Assembly: GCA_963543695.1 (NCBI GenBank)
Contig: CAUUCF010000010.1
Coordinates: 1-33,153, forward strand
Direction of reading: 5' to 3'
Length of the DNA stretch: 33,153 nt
From: CAUUCF01 sp963543695
GTDB taxonomy: Bacteria; Pseudomonadota; Gammaproteobacteria; UBA9339
This document shows positions 8,189 to 17,879 of this stretch, one piece after another (the stretch's first letter is position 1; the number at the start of each line of letters is the position of its first letter). Under the pieces are notes generated by a model that was not told where the DNA came from, made no database searches, and was given only the letters and a program-made list of their open reading frames with translations. Position numbers and translations under genes: made by a program.

Positions 8189-9034
8189 ATGGAAAATAAT
8201 AACAACGTTTTAACTTGTAACAGCTTATATAAAACCGCTAGTTCTCTAGAAGATTACTTGCGTTGGATTAATCAGATTCCGATGTTAACGCATCAAGAAG
8301 AAACTGACCTAGCAAAACAACTAATTAATAACGGTGATATATCTGCTGGTAAGCGTTTAATTCTAAGCCATTTACGCTTTGTTGTGAAAATTGCCCGTAA
8401 TTATTTAGGTTACGGATTAGCGTTAGCTGATTTAATTCAAGAAGGTACTTTAGGGTTAATGAAAGCGGTACAGCGTTTTAATCCTGAAAGAGGAGTTAGG
8501 TTAGTTACCTTTGCAATTCATTGGATTAAAGCAGAAATTCATGATTTTATTTTACATAACTGGCGCATCGTTAAAATCGCTACTACTAAAGCTCAACGTA
8601 AACTTTTCTTTAATTTAAGAAAGAAAAATAAAGCCTTAAATTGGTTTACTGCTAAAGAAATTAAAGAAATTGCTAGCGATTTAGAAGTTCCTGAAAAAGA
8701 AGTAAAAATGATGGAAGCTAGGATGTCTGCCGGTGATTTATCTTTAGACGTTTCTAACAATGAAGAAAATAGTAATCCACCTATTGAATATTTAATCAAA
8801 ACGGAAAATTTAGAAGAAAACGACGATGAAGAAGAGCAAACTAGGTATTTAGCTCAATTAAAAGAACATTTAAAAAAATTGGATCCACGTAGTCGAGACA
8901 TTGTTCAACAACGCTGGCTTTCTTCACAAAAAATGACGTTGCAAGCTTTATCTGATAAATATCACGTTTCTTGTGAAAGAGTCAGACAAATAGAAGAAAA
9001 AGCGATGATTACTTTGCGACATGCAATGCAATAA
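8189..9034 (+). CDS. rpoH: RNA polymerase heat-shock sigma factor RpoH (sigma32)
   Basis: Sigma32 directs RNA polymerase to heat-shock promoters. With the start at ATG 8189 it has 281 residues, near the E. coli length. Region 2 is very well kept (ILSHLRFVVKIARNYLGYG, DLIQEGTLGLMKAVQRFNP). The diagnostic RpoH box QRKLFFNLR is at 136-144. Region 4.2 helix-turn-helix (CERVRQIEEKAM) is at the C-terminus. An upstream ATG at 8120 would add 23 residues with no counterpart in relatives and would place the TATAAT inside the gene, so I reject it. No Shine-Dalgarno precedes 8189. tsaD overlaps its end by 14 bases. Confidence 0.95.
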   Translation: MENNNNVLTCNSLYKTASSLEDYLRWINQIPMLTHQEETDLAKQLINNGDISAGKRLILSHLRFVVKIARNYLGYGLALADLIQEGTLGLMKAVQRFNPERGVRLVTFAIHWIKAEIHDFILHNWRIVKIATTKAQRKLFFNLRKKNKALNWFTAKEIKEIASDLEVPEKEVKMMEARMSAGDLSLDVSNNEENSNPPIEYLIKTENLEENDDEEEQTRYLAQLKEHLKKLDPRSRDIVQQRWLSSQKMTLQALSDKYHVSCERVRQIEEKAMITLRHAMQ

Positions 9035-10097
9035 ATCTTCCCATTGTAATTTAATCTTAGGCATCGAAAGTTCTTGTGACGACACAGGAGTAGCTTTTTA
9101 CGATTTAGAAAAACGTAGCTTACTAGTAGATACAGTGTCCTCACAAATTGATTTACATGCTAAATACGGTGGAGTTGTTCCAGAATTAGCTTCGCGTAAT
9201 CATCTGGAACATTTATCTCCTTTAATTCAAAAGTTAATGGTACAACATAACGTTAGCTTTTCTAACGTTAAAGCGATAGCTTATACGGCTGGTCCAGGAT
9301 TAATCGGTGCTTTAATGGTTGGGGCTTGTTATGCAAAAGCTTTAGCATTTGCTCTCAAAGTACCTTTAATTCCGGTAAATCATCTAGAAGCACATTTATT
9401 AACTCCTTTTATCGAAACCGGAACTCCTTTATTTCCGTTTTTAGGTTTATTAGTTTCCGGAGGGAACACTTTATTAGTGCTTTGTAAAGGTTTAGGACAA
9501 TATCAAATATTAGGAGAAACCTTAGATGATGCCGTAGGAGAAGTTTTCGATAAAGTCGCCAAAAAAATGGGCTTTCCATATCCAGGTGGTGCTAAATTAG
9601 CTCAGCTAGCTGATCAATTACAAAATTCTGATTTAGTTTTACCTATTCCAATGCAAAAACATGCCGGTTTAGATTTTAGTTTTAGTGGTTTAAAAACTCA
9701 CGCGATCAATTATTTAACCCGTTTACCTCCTGAAGATTATGCAAAATTAGCCTACGCTTTTCAAAGATCGATCGTCAAAGCTTTATCGATTAAAACTCGT
9801 AAAGCAATGCAACAATATCCTTTACCGCATTTTGTTTTAGCCGGAGGAGTAAGTGCTAATAAAAAAATCAGGATGGCTTTTTCTGAACTAGCCGCTAAAA
9901 ACCACATGACCATTTCGTTACCGTTAATTAAATGGAGTGGCGATAACGGAGCTATGGTTGCTTTTACCGGCAGTTTATATCTAAAAAAATACGGCGGAAT
10001 CAAAAATAATGCCGTTTTAGCCTACCCTAAATTAACTTTAGAAACGAATCATAACGAATTATGGAGAGCATATGAAATTAATCAACGAATGGATTGA
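9021..10097 (+). CDS. tsaD: tRNA N6-adenosine threonylcarbamoyltransferase TsaD
   Basis: TsaD transfers threonylcarbamoyl from TC-AMP to A37 of ANN-decoding tRNAs, in complex with TsaB and TsaE. The protein has 358 residues. Its Kae1/TsaD ASKHA fold shows LGIESSCDDTGVA at the N-terminus, metal-binding NHLEAH (His121, His125), LVSGGNT, DDAVGEVFDKVAKKMG, SFSGLKT and SGDNGAM with the last metal ligand Asp. The start lies inside the end of rpoH with no separate ribosome site, which suggests coupling. perM overlaps its 3' end by 26 bases. Confidence 0.97.
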   Translation: MQCNKSSHCNLILGIESSCDDTGVAFYDLEKRSLLVDTVSSQIDLHAKYGGVVPELASRNHLEHLSPLIQKLMVQHNVSFSNVKAIAYTAGPGLIGALMVGACYAKALAFALKVPLIPVNHLEAHLLTPFIETGTPLFPFLGLLVSGGNTLLVLCKGLGQYQILGETLDDAVGEVFDKVAKKMGFPYPGGAKLAQLADQLQNSDLVLPIPMQKHAGLDFSFSGLKTHAINYLTRLPPEDYAKLAYAFQRSIVKALSIKTRKAMQQYPLPHFVLAGGVSANKKIRMAFSELAAKNHMTISLPLIKWSGDNGAMVAFTGSLYLKKYGGIKNNAVLAYPKLTLETNHNELWRAYEINQRMD

Positions 10098-11130
10098 ACG
10101 TTATTTCAACCATCGTGAAGCATTAACTTTAATAATTATTTTATTAGGAATTAGTCTCTTTATTTATAGTTTTCAAACCATAGTAACTCCGATTCTTTTA
10201 AGTATCACGATTAGTTACTTATGTTCTTTATTCGTACATCAATTAAGGAAATTAGGAATTCCCCAATTAGCCAGTGTCTTAATCGTATTTACCTTATTTT
10301 TAAGTCTGTTAATTTGGCTTATTATTTGGTTATTACCGTTGTTATGGGAAGAATTAAGAAATTTATTAACTCTTTTACCAAATATTGTCGCTAGTTTAAA
10401 AACGACGTTAATTACTTTACACGAACATTTTCCGAAAATTCTTCCGCCTACACAAATTGAATCGCTCACTCAACAGTTAAATCAGGGAGTTACTTCGTTA
10501 TTAAAACCAATTATTAGTTTTTCTTTCACTTCTATTTTAAATTTAGCTACTTCGATCGTTTATCTAGTAATGGTCCCTTTAATGGTTTTTTTCATTCTAA
10601 GAGATGAAGAAACGATCGTTAAATGGATCACTAATCTTTTACCTAAAAAACGTTTTGTTTTACATCAAATCTGGCATGAATTTCGTTCTAAATTACAAAT
10701 CTACATTCGTGTTAAAGTAACGTTAGCTATTTTATCGGGTTTAGTTAGTTTTATTACTTTTGAATGGTTAGGTTTACGTTACAGTACTTTATTGGGTTTC
10801 TTAGTAGGATTATCCACTTTTATTCCGTACGTAGGGTTAATCATTATTACCACCCTAATTACGATCATTGCGATGTTTCAATGGGGAATTAGTAAAAATT
10901 TCTGGTACGTTATTTTTGCTCATTTTATAATTAATTTCTTAGAAGGTAATTTATTAGAACCTATTTTTTTTGCTGAATCAATGCAACTTTCTCCGTTAGT
11001 GATTATTTTATCCGTGTTATTATTCGGAAATTTATTTGGTTTTTGGGGGGTATTTTTAGCTATTCCGTTAGCTGCTTTAGCGCATACCGTATTAAAATAT
11101 TGGCCCAACGTACCTCACCATAGAACTTAA
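10072..11130 (+). CDS. AI-2E family transporter / PerM-like permease
   Basis: This is a 352-residue polytopic inner-membrane protein of the AI-2E transporter (PerM/YdgG/UPF0118) family. About eight hydrophobic segments are visible: two near 18-75, one near 76-100, and the rest from about 155 onward. Diagnostic sequence includes VPLMVFFILRDEE and the block LLGFLVGLSTFIPYVG, then NLLEPIFF in the C-terminal half. Substrates in the family range from autoinducer-2 to Na+/H+, so the function is open. The ATG is preceded by GGAGAG and lies within the tsaD end. It is the last gene of the rpoH-tsaD-perM unit. Confidence 0.9.
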   Translation: MKLINEWIERYFNHREALTLIIILLGISLFIYSFQTIVTPILLSITISYLCSLFVHQLRKLGIPQLASVLIVFTLFLSLLIWLIIWLLPLLWEELRNLLTLLPNIVASLKTTLITLHEHFPKILPPTQIESLTQQLNQGVTSLLKPIISFSFTSILNLATSIVYLVMVPLMVFFILRDEETIVKWITNLLPKKRFVLHQIWHEFRSKLQIYIRVKVTLAILSGLVSFITFEWLGLRYSTLLGFLVGLSTFIPYVGLIIITTLITIIAMFQWGISKNFWYVIFAHFIINFLEGNLLEPIFFAESMQLSPLVIILSVLLFGNLFGFWGVFLAIPLAALAHTVLKYWPNVPHHRT

Positions 11131-11662
11131 TAAAATCTTAATATAATTTGATCTATTAAGCGCTTTTTGATCTTTTATTAAAGATAAATTCAAAAAAGTT
11201 TTTTCGTTATCCGGTAATCAAGCTTCTATCAATTTGAAACTTTTCTTATTTAAAAAAATTACAATATTTTACCAAATCAATATAAAAAAATTCTAATTTT
11301 TAATTGAAATCCGATTCAACGCTTACACTAGAAACCGATAAAAACGCATTCCATTTTTTGTGGATAACCTGTTTGTTTCTTTTTTTAACAATTTTACGTA
11401 AACATCTTGGTCTAAATGCGGCTATTAAAAAATGACTATTTGCTCAGTACGTAATTAAACTCCATTTTAAGATTAGATTTACGAAAATAATGCTATTTAC
11501 TTAAATCAACCCAATCGTTATAACAAATTCTGTTTCGACAAAAATTAAATTATTATCTTTCAGTTAAATTAAATTTCACGGGAAAAACTACCACGAAAGC
11601 CTTCATCTCAGTCATCAAAATCCACTTTTTCTAAAATAAAAATTTTTAACTTAAAAATCTCT
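11131..11662. other. Convergent intergenic region, no gene seen
   Basis: This is an AT-rich gap between the rightward permease gene and the leftward hydrolase-glycosyltransferase gene. An inverted repeat cttaata/tattaag (11127-11133 and 11154-11160), followed by cgcttttt, could be a weak terminator for the permease gene. A perfect DnaA box (TTATCCACA, minus strand) lies at 11359-11367, but it is isolated. No frame longer than about 20 codons looks protein-like. Confidence 0.5.
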
Positions 11663-13135
11663 TTAATCCGTTGCAAGCTTAATACCGTATTTAGCTAACC
11701 ATCTAACTGGTTTTACAAACCGATATCCAAATTTTCCAATATAACCACGATAAGCTTCTTCCGGTGTAGGATGACCATGAAAAATTAAAATTTTCGTTTT
11801 GGGTTCTTGCGCCGTTTGAAAATAACATAAAGGCCATTTCGGTAGACAATTATGTTTAAAACTTAAACACCAATCTGCTTGCCAATAACGTAATATCCCT
11901 TTTTTAGCCATCTCTTTCGATAAAAACGCTTGCTCATTTTGATAACGATGACGAATCGTTTTTCCTTCTTGATAAAAATGTTCAATAACATCAGAATGTT
12001 TTCCAATTTCAAAACGAAAAACCGAAGAATTACCGATGTCTCCCTTTTTAAAAGCCCAATCTCGAATAATCAAAAAATCGCCTGTCGCTTTAAAAAAAGG
12101 ATCCAAATCTTCGATAATCATAATATCTAAATCTAAAAAAAGCGCGGTACCTTGTAAATCAAAAAGCGTTTCCTGAAATACTCCTAATTTTTTCCAACAA
12201 CGTTCCGCAATTCCCGTATCATCCAAAAAAGGTAAAGGTTTCGTTTCTATCTGTGAATCGATTCCACGAGGATCATCAGTAAAACAAACAAAACGATGAG
12301 GTAACGTCAACTTCTTCTCTACCGCTTGATATAAACGATTAACGCACCTTGAATTGAATTTTAAAAATTCGTAAATCGTACTCCAAAAAAGTTCAGGTTG
12401 CTGTAAAAATAGCCCGTTATGAGTACCCTTTTTTATTGTTAACATTTTTTTCACTAAAGGTTCAACGGTTTTTTCCCCTGCATGTTCGAATAAAGTTTTA
12501 CCGTGGTGATAAGGAATAATATGATCGTTTGTTCCATGAATTACTAAAAGAGGTACTTTTAAATATTTGATTTTACGTAAATTATCAAAATAATCGACAG
12601 GAAGTACTTTATATCGCGTTATGACCCTAACGGTACTAGTAAAAGCTCCTTGTAGAATTAACCCTGCAACCGGTCTAGTCGTTGCTAATTCGGTACTTGG
12701 TCCACTACCTAACGAATGCCCAAAAACAATAATACGCTGTGGATCTCTTTTTAAATCGTTCACTAAGTAACGATAAACCCTGAAAATATCTTGATAACAA
12801 TTATCTTCTGAAGGTTGACCTTCACTTAAACCGTAACCTTGATAATCGTACCCTACTACTTCAAAACCTCTTTTTCGCGCCTGGTGGTAAAAAGGTAACA
12901 TATCAGCGAGATCTACACCGTTACCGTGGCTCACCAATAAAACGTATTTCGCTTCCGGATTACTTAAATGATACAGATTAATTTGTCGATTATCCGTACT
13001 CCGTAATTTAATTAACCAAGGAGAATCTGTATAACCAGCACGATGAGGAATAAAAATTAATTTAGGCGCATAAAAAAACGCTACTAAGCTAAAAACCAAA
13101 TAACTAAAAAGGCAAGAATAAATAATTTTTTTCAT
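11663..13135 (-). CDS. Alpha/beta hydrolase - glycosyltransferase fusion protein
   Basis: This 490-residue protein joins two enzymes. Residues 1-25 form a hydrophobic signal anchor. Residues 28-260 are an ABHD17/BEM46-type serine hydrolase with SHGNG (69-73), nucleophile elbow GHSLGS (Ser141), Asp204 in HGTNDHIIP and His239 in GTHN, so the triad looks intact. Residues 264-490 resemble a bacterial GT-A type glycosyltransferase: CVNRLYQAVEKKL, HRFVCFTDDPRGI, acidic metal motif LFLDLDI (Asp335, Asp337), GNSSVFRFE, DWCLSFK and IFHGHPTPEEA. Stand-alone members, as I know them, begin with a short beta-strand and Gly-Thr-Lys-Tyr-like loop before VNRL. Here that start is absent, replaced by the hydrolase C-terminus. 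It lies 3 bases after mutS and is probably co-transcribed. Confidence 0.8.
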   Translation of the reverse strand: MKKIIYSCLFSYLVFSLVAFFYAPKLIFIPHRAGYTDSPWLIKLRSTDNRQINLYHLSNPEAKYVLLVSHGNGVDLADMLPFYHQARKRGFEVVGYDYQGYGLSEGQPSEDNCYQDIFRVYRYLVNDLKRDPQRIIVFGHSLGSGPSTELATTRPVAGLILQGAFTSTVRVITRYKVLPVDYFDNLRKIKYLKVPLLVIHGTNDHIIPYHHGKTLFEHAGEKTVEPLVKKMLTIKKGTHNGLFLQQPELFWSTIYEFLKFNSRCVNRLYQAVEKKLTLPHRFVCFTDDPRGIDSQIETKPLPFLDDTGIAERCWKKLGVFQETLFDLQGTALFLDLDIMIIEDLDPFFKATGDFLIIRDWAFKKGDIGNSSVFRFEIGKHSDVIEHFYQEGKTIRHRYQNEQAFLSKEMAKKGILRYWQADWCLSFKHNCLPKWPLCYFQTAQEPKTKILIFHGHPTPEEAYRGYIGKFGYRFVKPVRWLAKYGIKLATD

Positions 13136-13138
13136 CGT

Positions 13139-15667
13139 TTAACCTAATAAATCAAATAGACATTCTAGAGCTGCTTTGGGGGTTAATTCTTCCGGATTAA
13201 TGGTTTTTAATTTCATTAATTTTTCCCATTCTTGATACGATACCATTTTACCGTCTATCTTATTAGATTGTTCAAACTGTTGCAAATTTAATTCGTTCGC
13301 CAACGTTTGTTTATTGAACGTAGTTTGCTGATGAACTAATAATTGTAAATTTTGCTTGGCTAACGCTAGCACTTCTTTCGGGAAACCAGCTAACTTTGCA
13401 ACCGCTAAACCATAACTTTTATCTGAAGCCCCTGGATACAATTCATGCAAAAATAATAAAATTTCGTGATCTTCTAACGCACTAAAATGGTAATTTTTAA
13501 CCGTTTTAAATTGTTTTTCTAAAGCCGTTAATTCAAAATAATGGGTAGCAAAAATAACTAAAGCCTGCTTTTTAACTAAAAATTCCGCAATCGCTAAAGC
13601 CAACGATAACCCATCGTAAGTACTTGTTCCTCGCCCAACTTCATCTAATAAGATTAAACTTTTAGCAGTAGCTTGCTGTAAAATTTTACTTGTTTCGTCC
13701 ATTTCAACCATAAAAGTAGAACGTCCTCCGGCTAAATCGTCAGAAGCTCCTATACGCGTAAAAATTTGGTCAATATCTCCGATGATCGCTTCACTAGCCG
13801 GTACAAAACTACCAATATGGGCTAAAATGACGATAATAGCTGCTTGGCGCATATAGGTAGATTTTCCCCCCATATTAGGACCGGTAACAATTAACAATTC
13901 TTGAGTAGAATCTAAGTTCAAATCATTAGCCATAAACGGTTTATCGATCACCTGTTCAACGACTAAATGTCGAGCCGCCTTTAACTGCAATTCTCGGTTA
14001 TTGGTAAATTGCGGACAAGTTAACTTTAAAGTATTAGCTCGTTCGCTTAAGTTACTTAAAACATCGAGATAAGCTAATTGTTGAGTTAAAGTTTGTAAAG
14101 GAACTAAATAACGACTTACCTCTTCAATGCAAGCTTCATAAATTCTTTTTTCAAGCGCTAAAGCTCTACTATGACTACTTAAAACCGTTCCTTCAAAATC
14201 TCTTAATTCCGGAGTAGTATAACGTTCGGCGTTTTTTAAAGTTTGGCGTCGAAGATAACGCCCCGGCACTAAATCAACTTGTCCTTTACTAACCTCAATA
14301 TAATAACCACTAATACGATTATAACCTACCTTTAAAGTAGCAATTCCGGTATCGTTTTTTTCCCTATTTTCCAAATCAATTAAATACTGCCCTGCATTTT
14401 TTGACAATTGCCTTAATTGATCTAATTCGGAAGAATATCCTTCTGCAATAACTCCCCCGTCACGAATTAAAACCGGCGGATTGTCTACTATCGCTTTCGT
14501 TAATAAAATCAATAAAGGGTTAAAATTAAAATTAGGCAATAAAGTCGTTAATTGCTCTCCTAATAAAGTTTGGAAACGAGGTAATAAACTTAATACCGTT
14601 CTAATTTGGATCAAATCACGCGGTTTAACCGTTTTTAAAGCTAGTCGTCCTACGATTCGTTCTAAATCCCCTACGTTTTTTAACAATCCTTTCAAACCAT
14701 CCGATAAAAATAGTTGCTGCATTAATAAAATTAACTGATGGCGTTTTTGTAAAATTGCTACTTGTTTAATCGGATTTAACAACCAACGCCTTAATAACCT
14801 ACTTCCCATTAAAGTTTGGCAATTATCTATACAACTTAATACGGTATTTTCTGTTCCTCCCTGTAAATTAGTAACTAATTCCAAATTTTTTTGAGTCACG
14901 GCATCCACTTTTAAGACGATTTTTTCGTCAACGTTTAATTTTTTAATATGCGGAAAAGAATGAGTTTTTTGAGTATCAAAAAGATAAGCTAATAATACTC
15001 CTACCGCTTGATTAAGTGCTATTGAGTCAACTTGAGCTTCCGGAAATTGTTCTTTTAAAAATTTTCGATTTTTCTCTAAGATAAACCATTGACTCGATAA
15101 CGTTCGTAGCCGAAATTTAGTTGCAAAAACAAAATTTTCTGGTAATAAAATTTCTTTCGGCATCAACCGCGTTAACAAATTTTCTAAATCTACTAAAGAT
15201 AACAAATGCCCTTCAAATTGCCCTCTAGCAAGATCTACATAAGCTACCGCTAACTTTTCTTCCGTTTCCGGATAAATAGCCACTAACCAATGATCCCCTT
15301 TTTGCTCCATTAAATAATCATCGGTAACGGTTCCGGGAGTAATAATTCTTACTACTTTCCTTTCTATTGGGCCTTTACCATTGATTTCGCCAGTTTGCTC
15401 ACAAATAGCGACCATTTCTCCCGCTTGCACCAAACGTAACAAATAATTATCTAAAGCGTGATAAGGAATTCCTGCTAAAGGTATCGGTTGACCATTTGCA
15501 TCGTTACCACGAGTCGTTAAAGTAATGCCTAAAATTTTAGAAGCTTTTTCGGCATCTTGGTAAAATAATTCGTAAAAATCACCCATTCGATACAGCACCA
15601 ATTTATCAGGATAAGCTTGTTTTATTTTTAAATATTGCTGCATGGCTGGAGTATGATTTTCAAACAT
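13139..15667 (-). CDS. mutS: DNA mismatch repair protein MutS
   Basis: MutS recognises base mismatches and small loops and recruits MutL. The 842 residues compare with 853 in E. coli. The N-terminal mismatch-binding domain has MGDFYELFYQDA with the stacking Phe-x-Glu. Connector, core and clamp domains follow. The ATPase has Walker A GPNMGGKST at 596-604, LLDEVGRGTSTYDG Walker B and FATHYFEL. A helix-turn-helix region precedes a C-terminal tail. The ATG has GAGG 8 bases upstream. priA lies 52 bases upstream and the hydrolase-glycosyltransferase gene 3 bases downstream, all leftward. Confidence 0.98.
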   Translation of the reverse strand: MFENHTPAMQQYLKIKQAYPDKLVLYRMGDFYELFYQDAEKASKILGITLTTRGNDANGQPIPLAGIPYHALDNYLLRLVQAGEMVAICEQTGEINGKGPIERKVVRIITPGTVTDDYLMEQKGDHWLVAIYPETEEKLAVAYVDLARGQFEGHLLSLVDLENLLTRLMPKEILLPENFVFATKFRLRTLSSQWFILEKNRKFLKEQFPEAQVDSIALNQAVGVLLAYLFDTQKTHSFPHIKKLNVDEKIVLKVDAVTQKNLELVTNLQGGTENTVLSCIDNCQTLMGSRLLRRWLLNPIKQVAILQKRHQLILLMQQLFLSDGLKGLLKNVGDLERIVGRLALKTVKPRDLIQIRTVLSLLPRFQTLLGEQLTTLLPNFNFNPLLILLTKAIVDNPPVLIRDGGVIAEGYSSELDQLRQLSKNAGQYLIDLENREKNDTGIATLKVGYNRISGYYIEVSKGQVDLVPGRYLRRQTLKNAERYTTPELRDFEGTVLSSHSRALALEKRIYEACIEEVSRYLVPLQTLTQQLAYLDVLSNLSERANTLKLTCPQFTNNRELQLKAARHLVVEQVIDKPFMANDLNLDSTQELLIVTGPNMGGKSTYMRQAAIIVILAHIGSFVPASEAIIGDIDQIFTRIGASDDLAGGRSTFMVEMDETSKILQQATAKSLILLDEVGRGTSTYDGLSLALAIAEFLVKKQALVIFATHYFELTALEKQFKTVKNYHFSALEDHEILLFLHELYPGASDKSYGLAVAKLAGFPKEVLALAKQNLQLLVHQQTTFNKQTLANELNLQQFEQSNKIDGKMVSYQEWEKLMKLKTINPEELTPKAALECLFDLLG

Positions 15668-15719
15668 TCATTTTCCTCTTGTTTTTTACAAATTTTAACT
15701 AAGTTAAAATGAAACGCAA

Positions 15720-17714
15720 TTAATTATTTAAATTTAAAGGGTCGACTTCTAAAAAATAGTGTAGTTTACGAGGCAAATTAATTTTTTGTAAATTTTGCGT
15801 CAGTTGTTTTAAAAATAACTGCAATTGCTTCCTAGAACTACTTTGAATTAATAATTGTTCTCGATATTTACCCGCTTTTTTATGTAAATTTACCGGAATT
15901 GGTCCAAAAAGCTTAACTGCATCTGTTGATTGATTACTAAGTGCTATTTTCACTTGTTCTAAAAATCGTACGGCCTGTTCTGAATTGGTCGATTCCGCCT
16001 GTAAAATGGCTAAAAAAGCATAAGGAGGAAAAGCCGTTTCCCGCCGTACATTTAATAAATCTTTTGCTAAAACCAAATAATCTTCGTTTTTAACGATTTT
16101 CTGTAGCAAAAGATGTTCAGGATTATAAGTTTGCAAATAAACTTCGCCGGGTTTTGTTGCTCTTCCAGCTCTACCAGTAACTTGAACAATCTGTTGCACT
16201 AAATTTTCTTCAGCCCGATAATCAAAACTTAATAAAGGATAATCGACGTTCATAATGACCACTAGCGTTAAATTGGGGAAATGATGCCCTTTAGCTAACA
16301 TTTGTGTGCCTACTAAAATCTGATATTGTTCTAAATGATTAAAAAAATCATCAAAAGCTCCTTTAGCTTGAGTAGTATCCCGATCGATTCTGGCAATTTT
16401 AGCTTCAGGAAAAATTTGCTGTAACGTTTGAGCAATCTTTTCGGTGCCAATTCCTAACATCAACAATTTTTCGTTTTGGCATTCAGGACAACGTTCTGGT
16501 AAATGAAAAGTTTGACCACAATGGTGACAATTTACCTTTTTAGTTTCTAAATGTACCGTTAATTTAGCATCGCAATTACGACAATGAAAACTAAATCCAC
16601 ATGCTTTACACATCAAAACAGGAGCAAAGCCGCGGCGATTTAAATAAATCAGTACTTGTTCACGATCGTGCAATTTTTGCTCAATTTGCTTTAAAACCGT
16701 ATCCGAAAAATCATGTATTAATTTTTTACCACGTAAATCTACTAATTTAATTACCGGTAAAGTAGCGTTCCCTGCACGCGTAGGTAATTTTAATAATTGA
16801 TAATTACGCTTTTCAACGTTATAAATCGTTTCTAAAGACGGAGTAGCTGAACCTAAGACGATCGGAAAATTTTCTAATTTAGCTCGCATTACGGCAACGT
16901 CTCTAGCCGAATAACGTAATTTAGTTTGTTGTTTAAAAGATTGATCGTGCTCTTCATCGATAATAATCAATCCTAAATTTTTAAAAGGTAAAAAAACCGC
17001 TGACCGTGTACCGATAAAAATTTGACTTTGTTGCTGTAACGCTTGCTGCCAAACGATGGCTTTTTCTTTCGGAGTTAAACGAGAATGAAATACACTAATT
17101 TCATTCTGTTGAAAAAACCGTTTAAAACGATTTAAAGTTTGAGGAGTTAAGTTAATTTCCGGAATTAAGCATAAAACTTGCTTCTGCTGTTGTAATAAAG
17201 GAGCCATGATATTTAAATAAACTTCCGTTTTTCCGCTACCAGTTACCCCAAATAAACAAAAAACTTGAAAAAGAGTTTGTTTTTTTAAAACGGCTTGTAC
17301 AGCTTCTAATTGCGCTTTATTTAGCCGTAAAGGGTGATTCTGCTCCAAACGATCAACGTTCGTATCTTTTGGAGTTTTATTTTGCAGCCCTAACGTTGAG
17401 GACCATTTTTTCGGAATAATTTCGTGTACTAAATGGCTTAAAGAATAATGGTAATATTCACTAATCCAAATTAATAAACTTAATAAAGGTTTTTGGAAAA
17501 CTGGAAAAGGATCTAAAATCGCAGTAATGGTCTTAATTTTATCCAAAGCAATTTCCGCTTTACCTTTACTCATTACAATTCCCGTTACTTCCCGTTGTCC
17601 AAAAGGAACTTTTACCCTACTACCTAATAAAATTTTCTCTTGCCCTTTAGGAGGATAATAATCAAATAAACAATTAAACGGAGAGATAATTGCTATTTTA
17701 TAAACGACGGGCAT
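15720..17714 (-). CDS. priA: Primosomal replication restart helicase PriA
   Basis: PriA binds stalled forks and D-loops and reloads the replisome through PriB/DnaT. The 664 residues are somewhat shorter than the 732 of E. coli; the region between the 3'-end-binding domain (1-105) and the helicase looks compact. Walker A is GVTGSGKT (156-163), the DEEH box is at 253-256, and GSATPS is at 288-293. Eight zinc-binding cysteines follow in C-x2-C pairs (CKAC, CRNC, CHHC, CPEC). Motif VI is QVTGRAGRA. A predicted promoter lies upstream. No clear ribosome site is visible before the ATG. Confidence 0.97.
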   Translation of the reverse strand: MPVVYKIAIISPFNCLFDYYPPKGQEKILLGSRVKVPFGQREVTGIVMSKGKAEIALDKIKTITAILDPFPVFQKPLLSLLIWISEYYHYSLSHLVHEIIPKKWSSTLGLQNKTPKDTNVDRLEQNHPLRLNKAQLEAVQAVLKKQTLFQVFCLFGVTGSGKTEVYLNIMAPLLQQQKQVLCLIPEINLTPQTLNRFKRFFQQNEISVFHSRLTPKEKAIVWQQALQQQSQIFIGTRSAVFLPFKNLGLIIIDEEHDQSFKQQTKLRYSARDVAVMRAKLENFPIVLGSATPSLETIYNVEKRNYQLLKLPTRAGNATLPVIKLVDLRGKKLIHDFSDTVLKQIEQKLHDREQVLIYLNRRGFAPVLMCKACGFSFHCRNCDAKLTVHLETKKVNCHHCGQTFHLPERCPECQNEKLLMLGIGTEKIAQTLQQIFPEAKIARIDRDTTQAKGAFDDFFNHLEQYQILVGTQMLAKGHHFPNLTLVVIMNVDYPLLSFDYRAEENLVQQIVQVTGRAGRATKPGEVYLQTYNPEHLLLQKIVKNEDYLVLAKDLLNVRRETAFPPYAFLAILQAESTNSEQAVRFLEQVKIALSNQSTDAVKLFGPIPVNLHKKAGKYREQLLIQSSSRKQLQLFLKQLTQNLQKINLPRKLHYFLEVDPLNLNN

Positions 17715-17752
17715 AAAAATTTAGGACTCATTTAAGTAACTTAAATTTTTAA

Positions 17753-17780
17753 ATTATAACTTACTCAAAATGAAAGTAAA
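17753..17780 (-). promoter_or_regulatory. Predicted sigma70 promoter for priA
   Basis: On the minus strand TTTACT (17775-17780) and a perfect TATAAT (17753-17758) are separated by 16 bases, about 40 bases before the priA ATG. Prediction only. Confidence 0.5.
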
Positions 17781-17879
17781 TAAGATTTTATTGAAAAACA
17801 TAACTACGCTGTTTAGCCTATTCATAGAATAACCATTCACACTATCAATTATGATCTATAAGAACCTTAACTCATTAAG

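Noticed and set aside
11359..11367. Perfect DnaA box in the convergent gap, considered as a replication origin
   Set aside because: It is a single box with no cluster, no AT-rich unwinding repeats that stand out, and no dnaA, gidA or parAB nearby.
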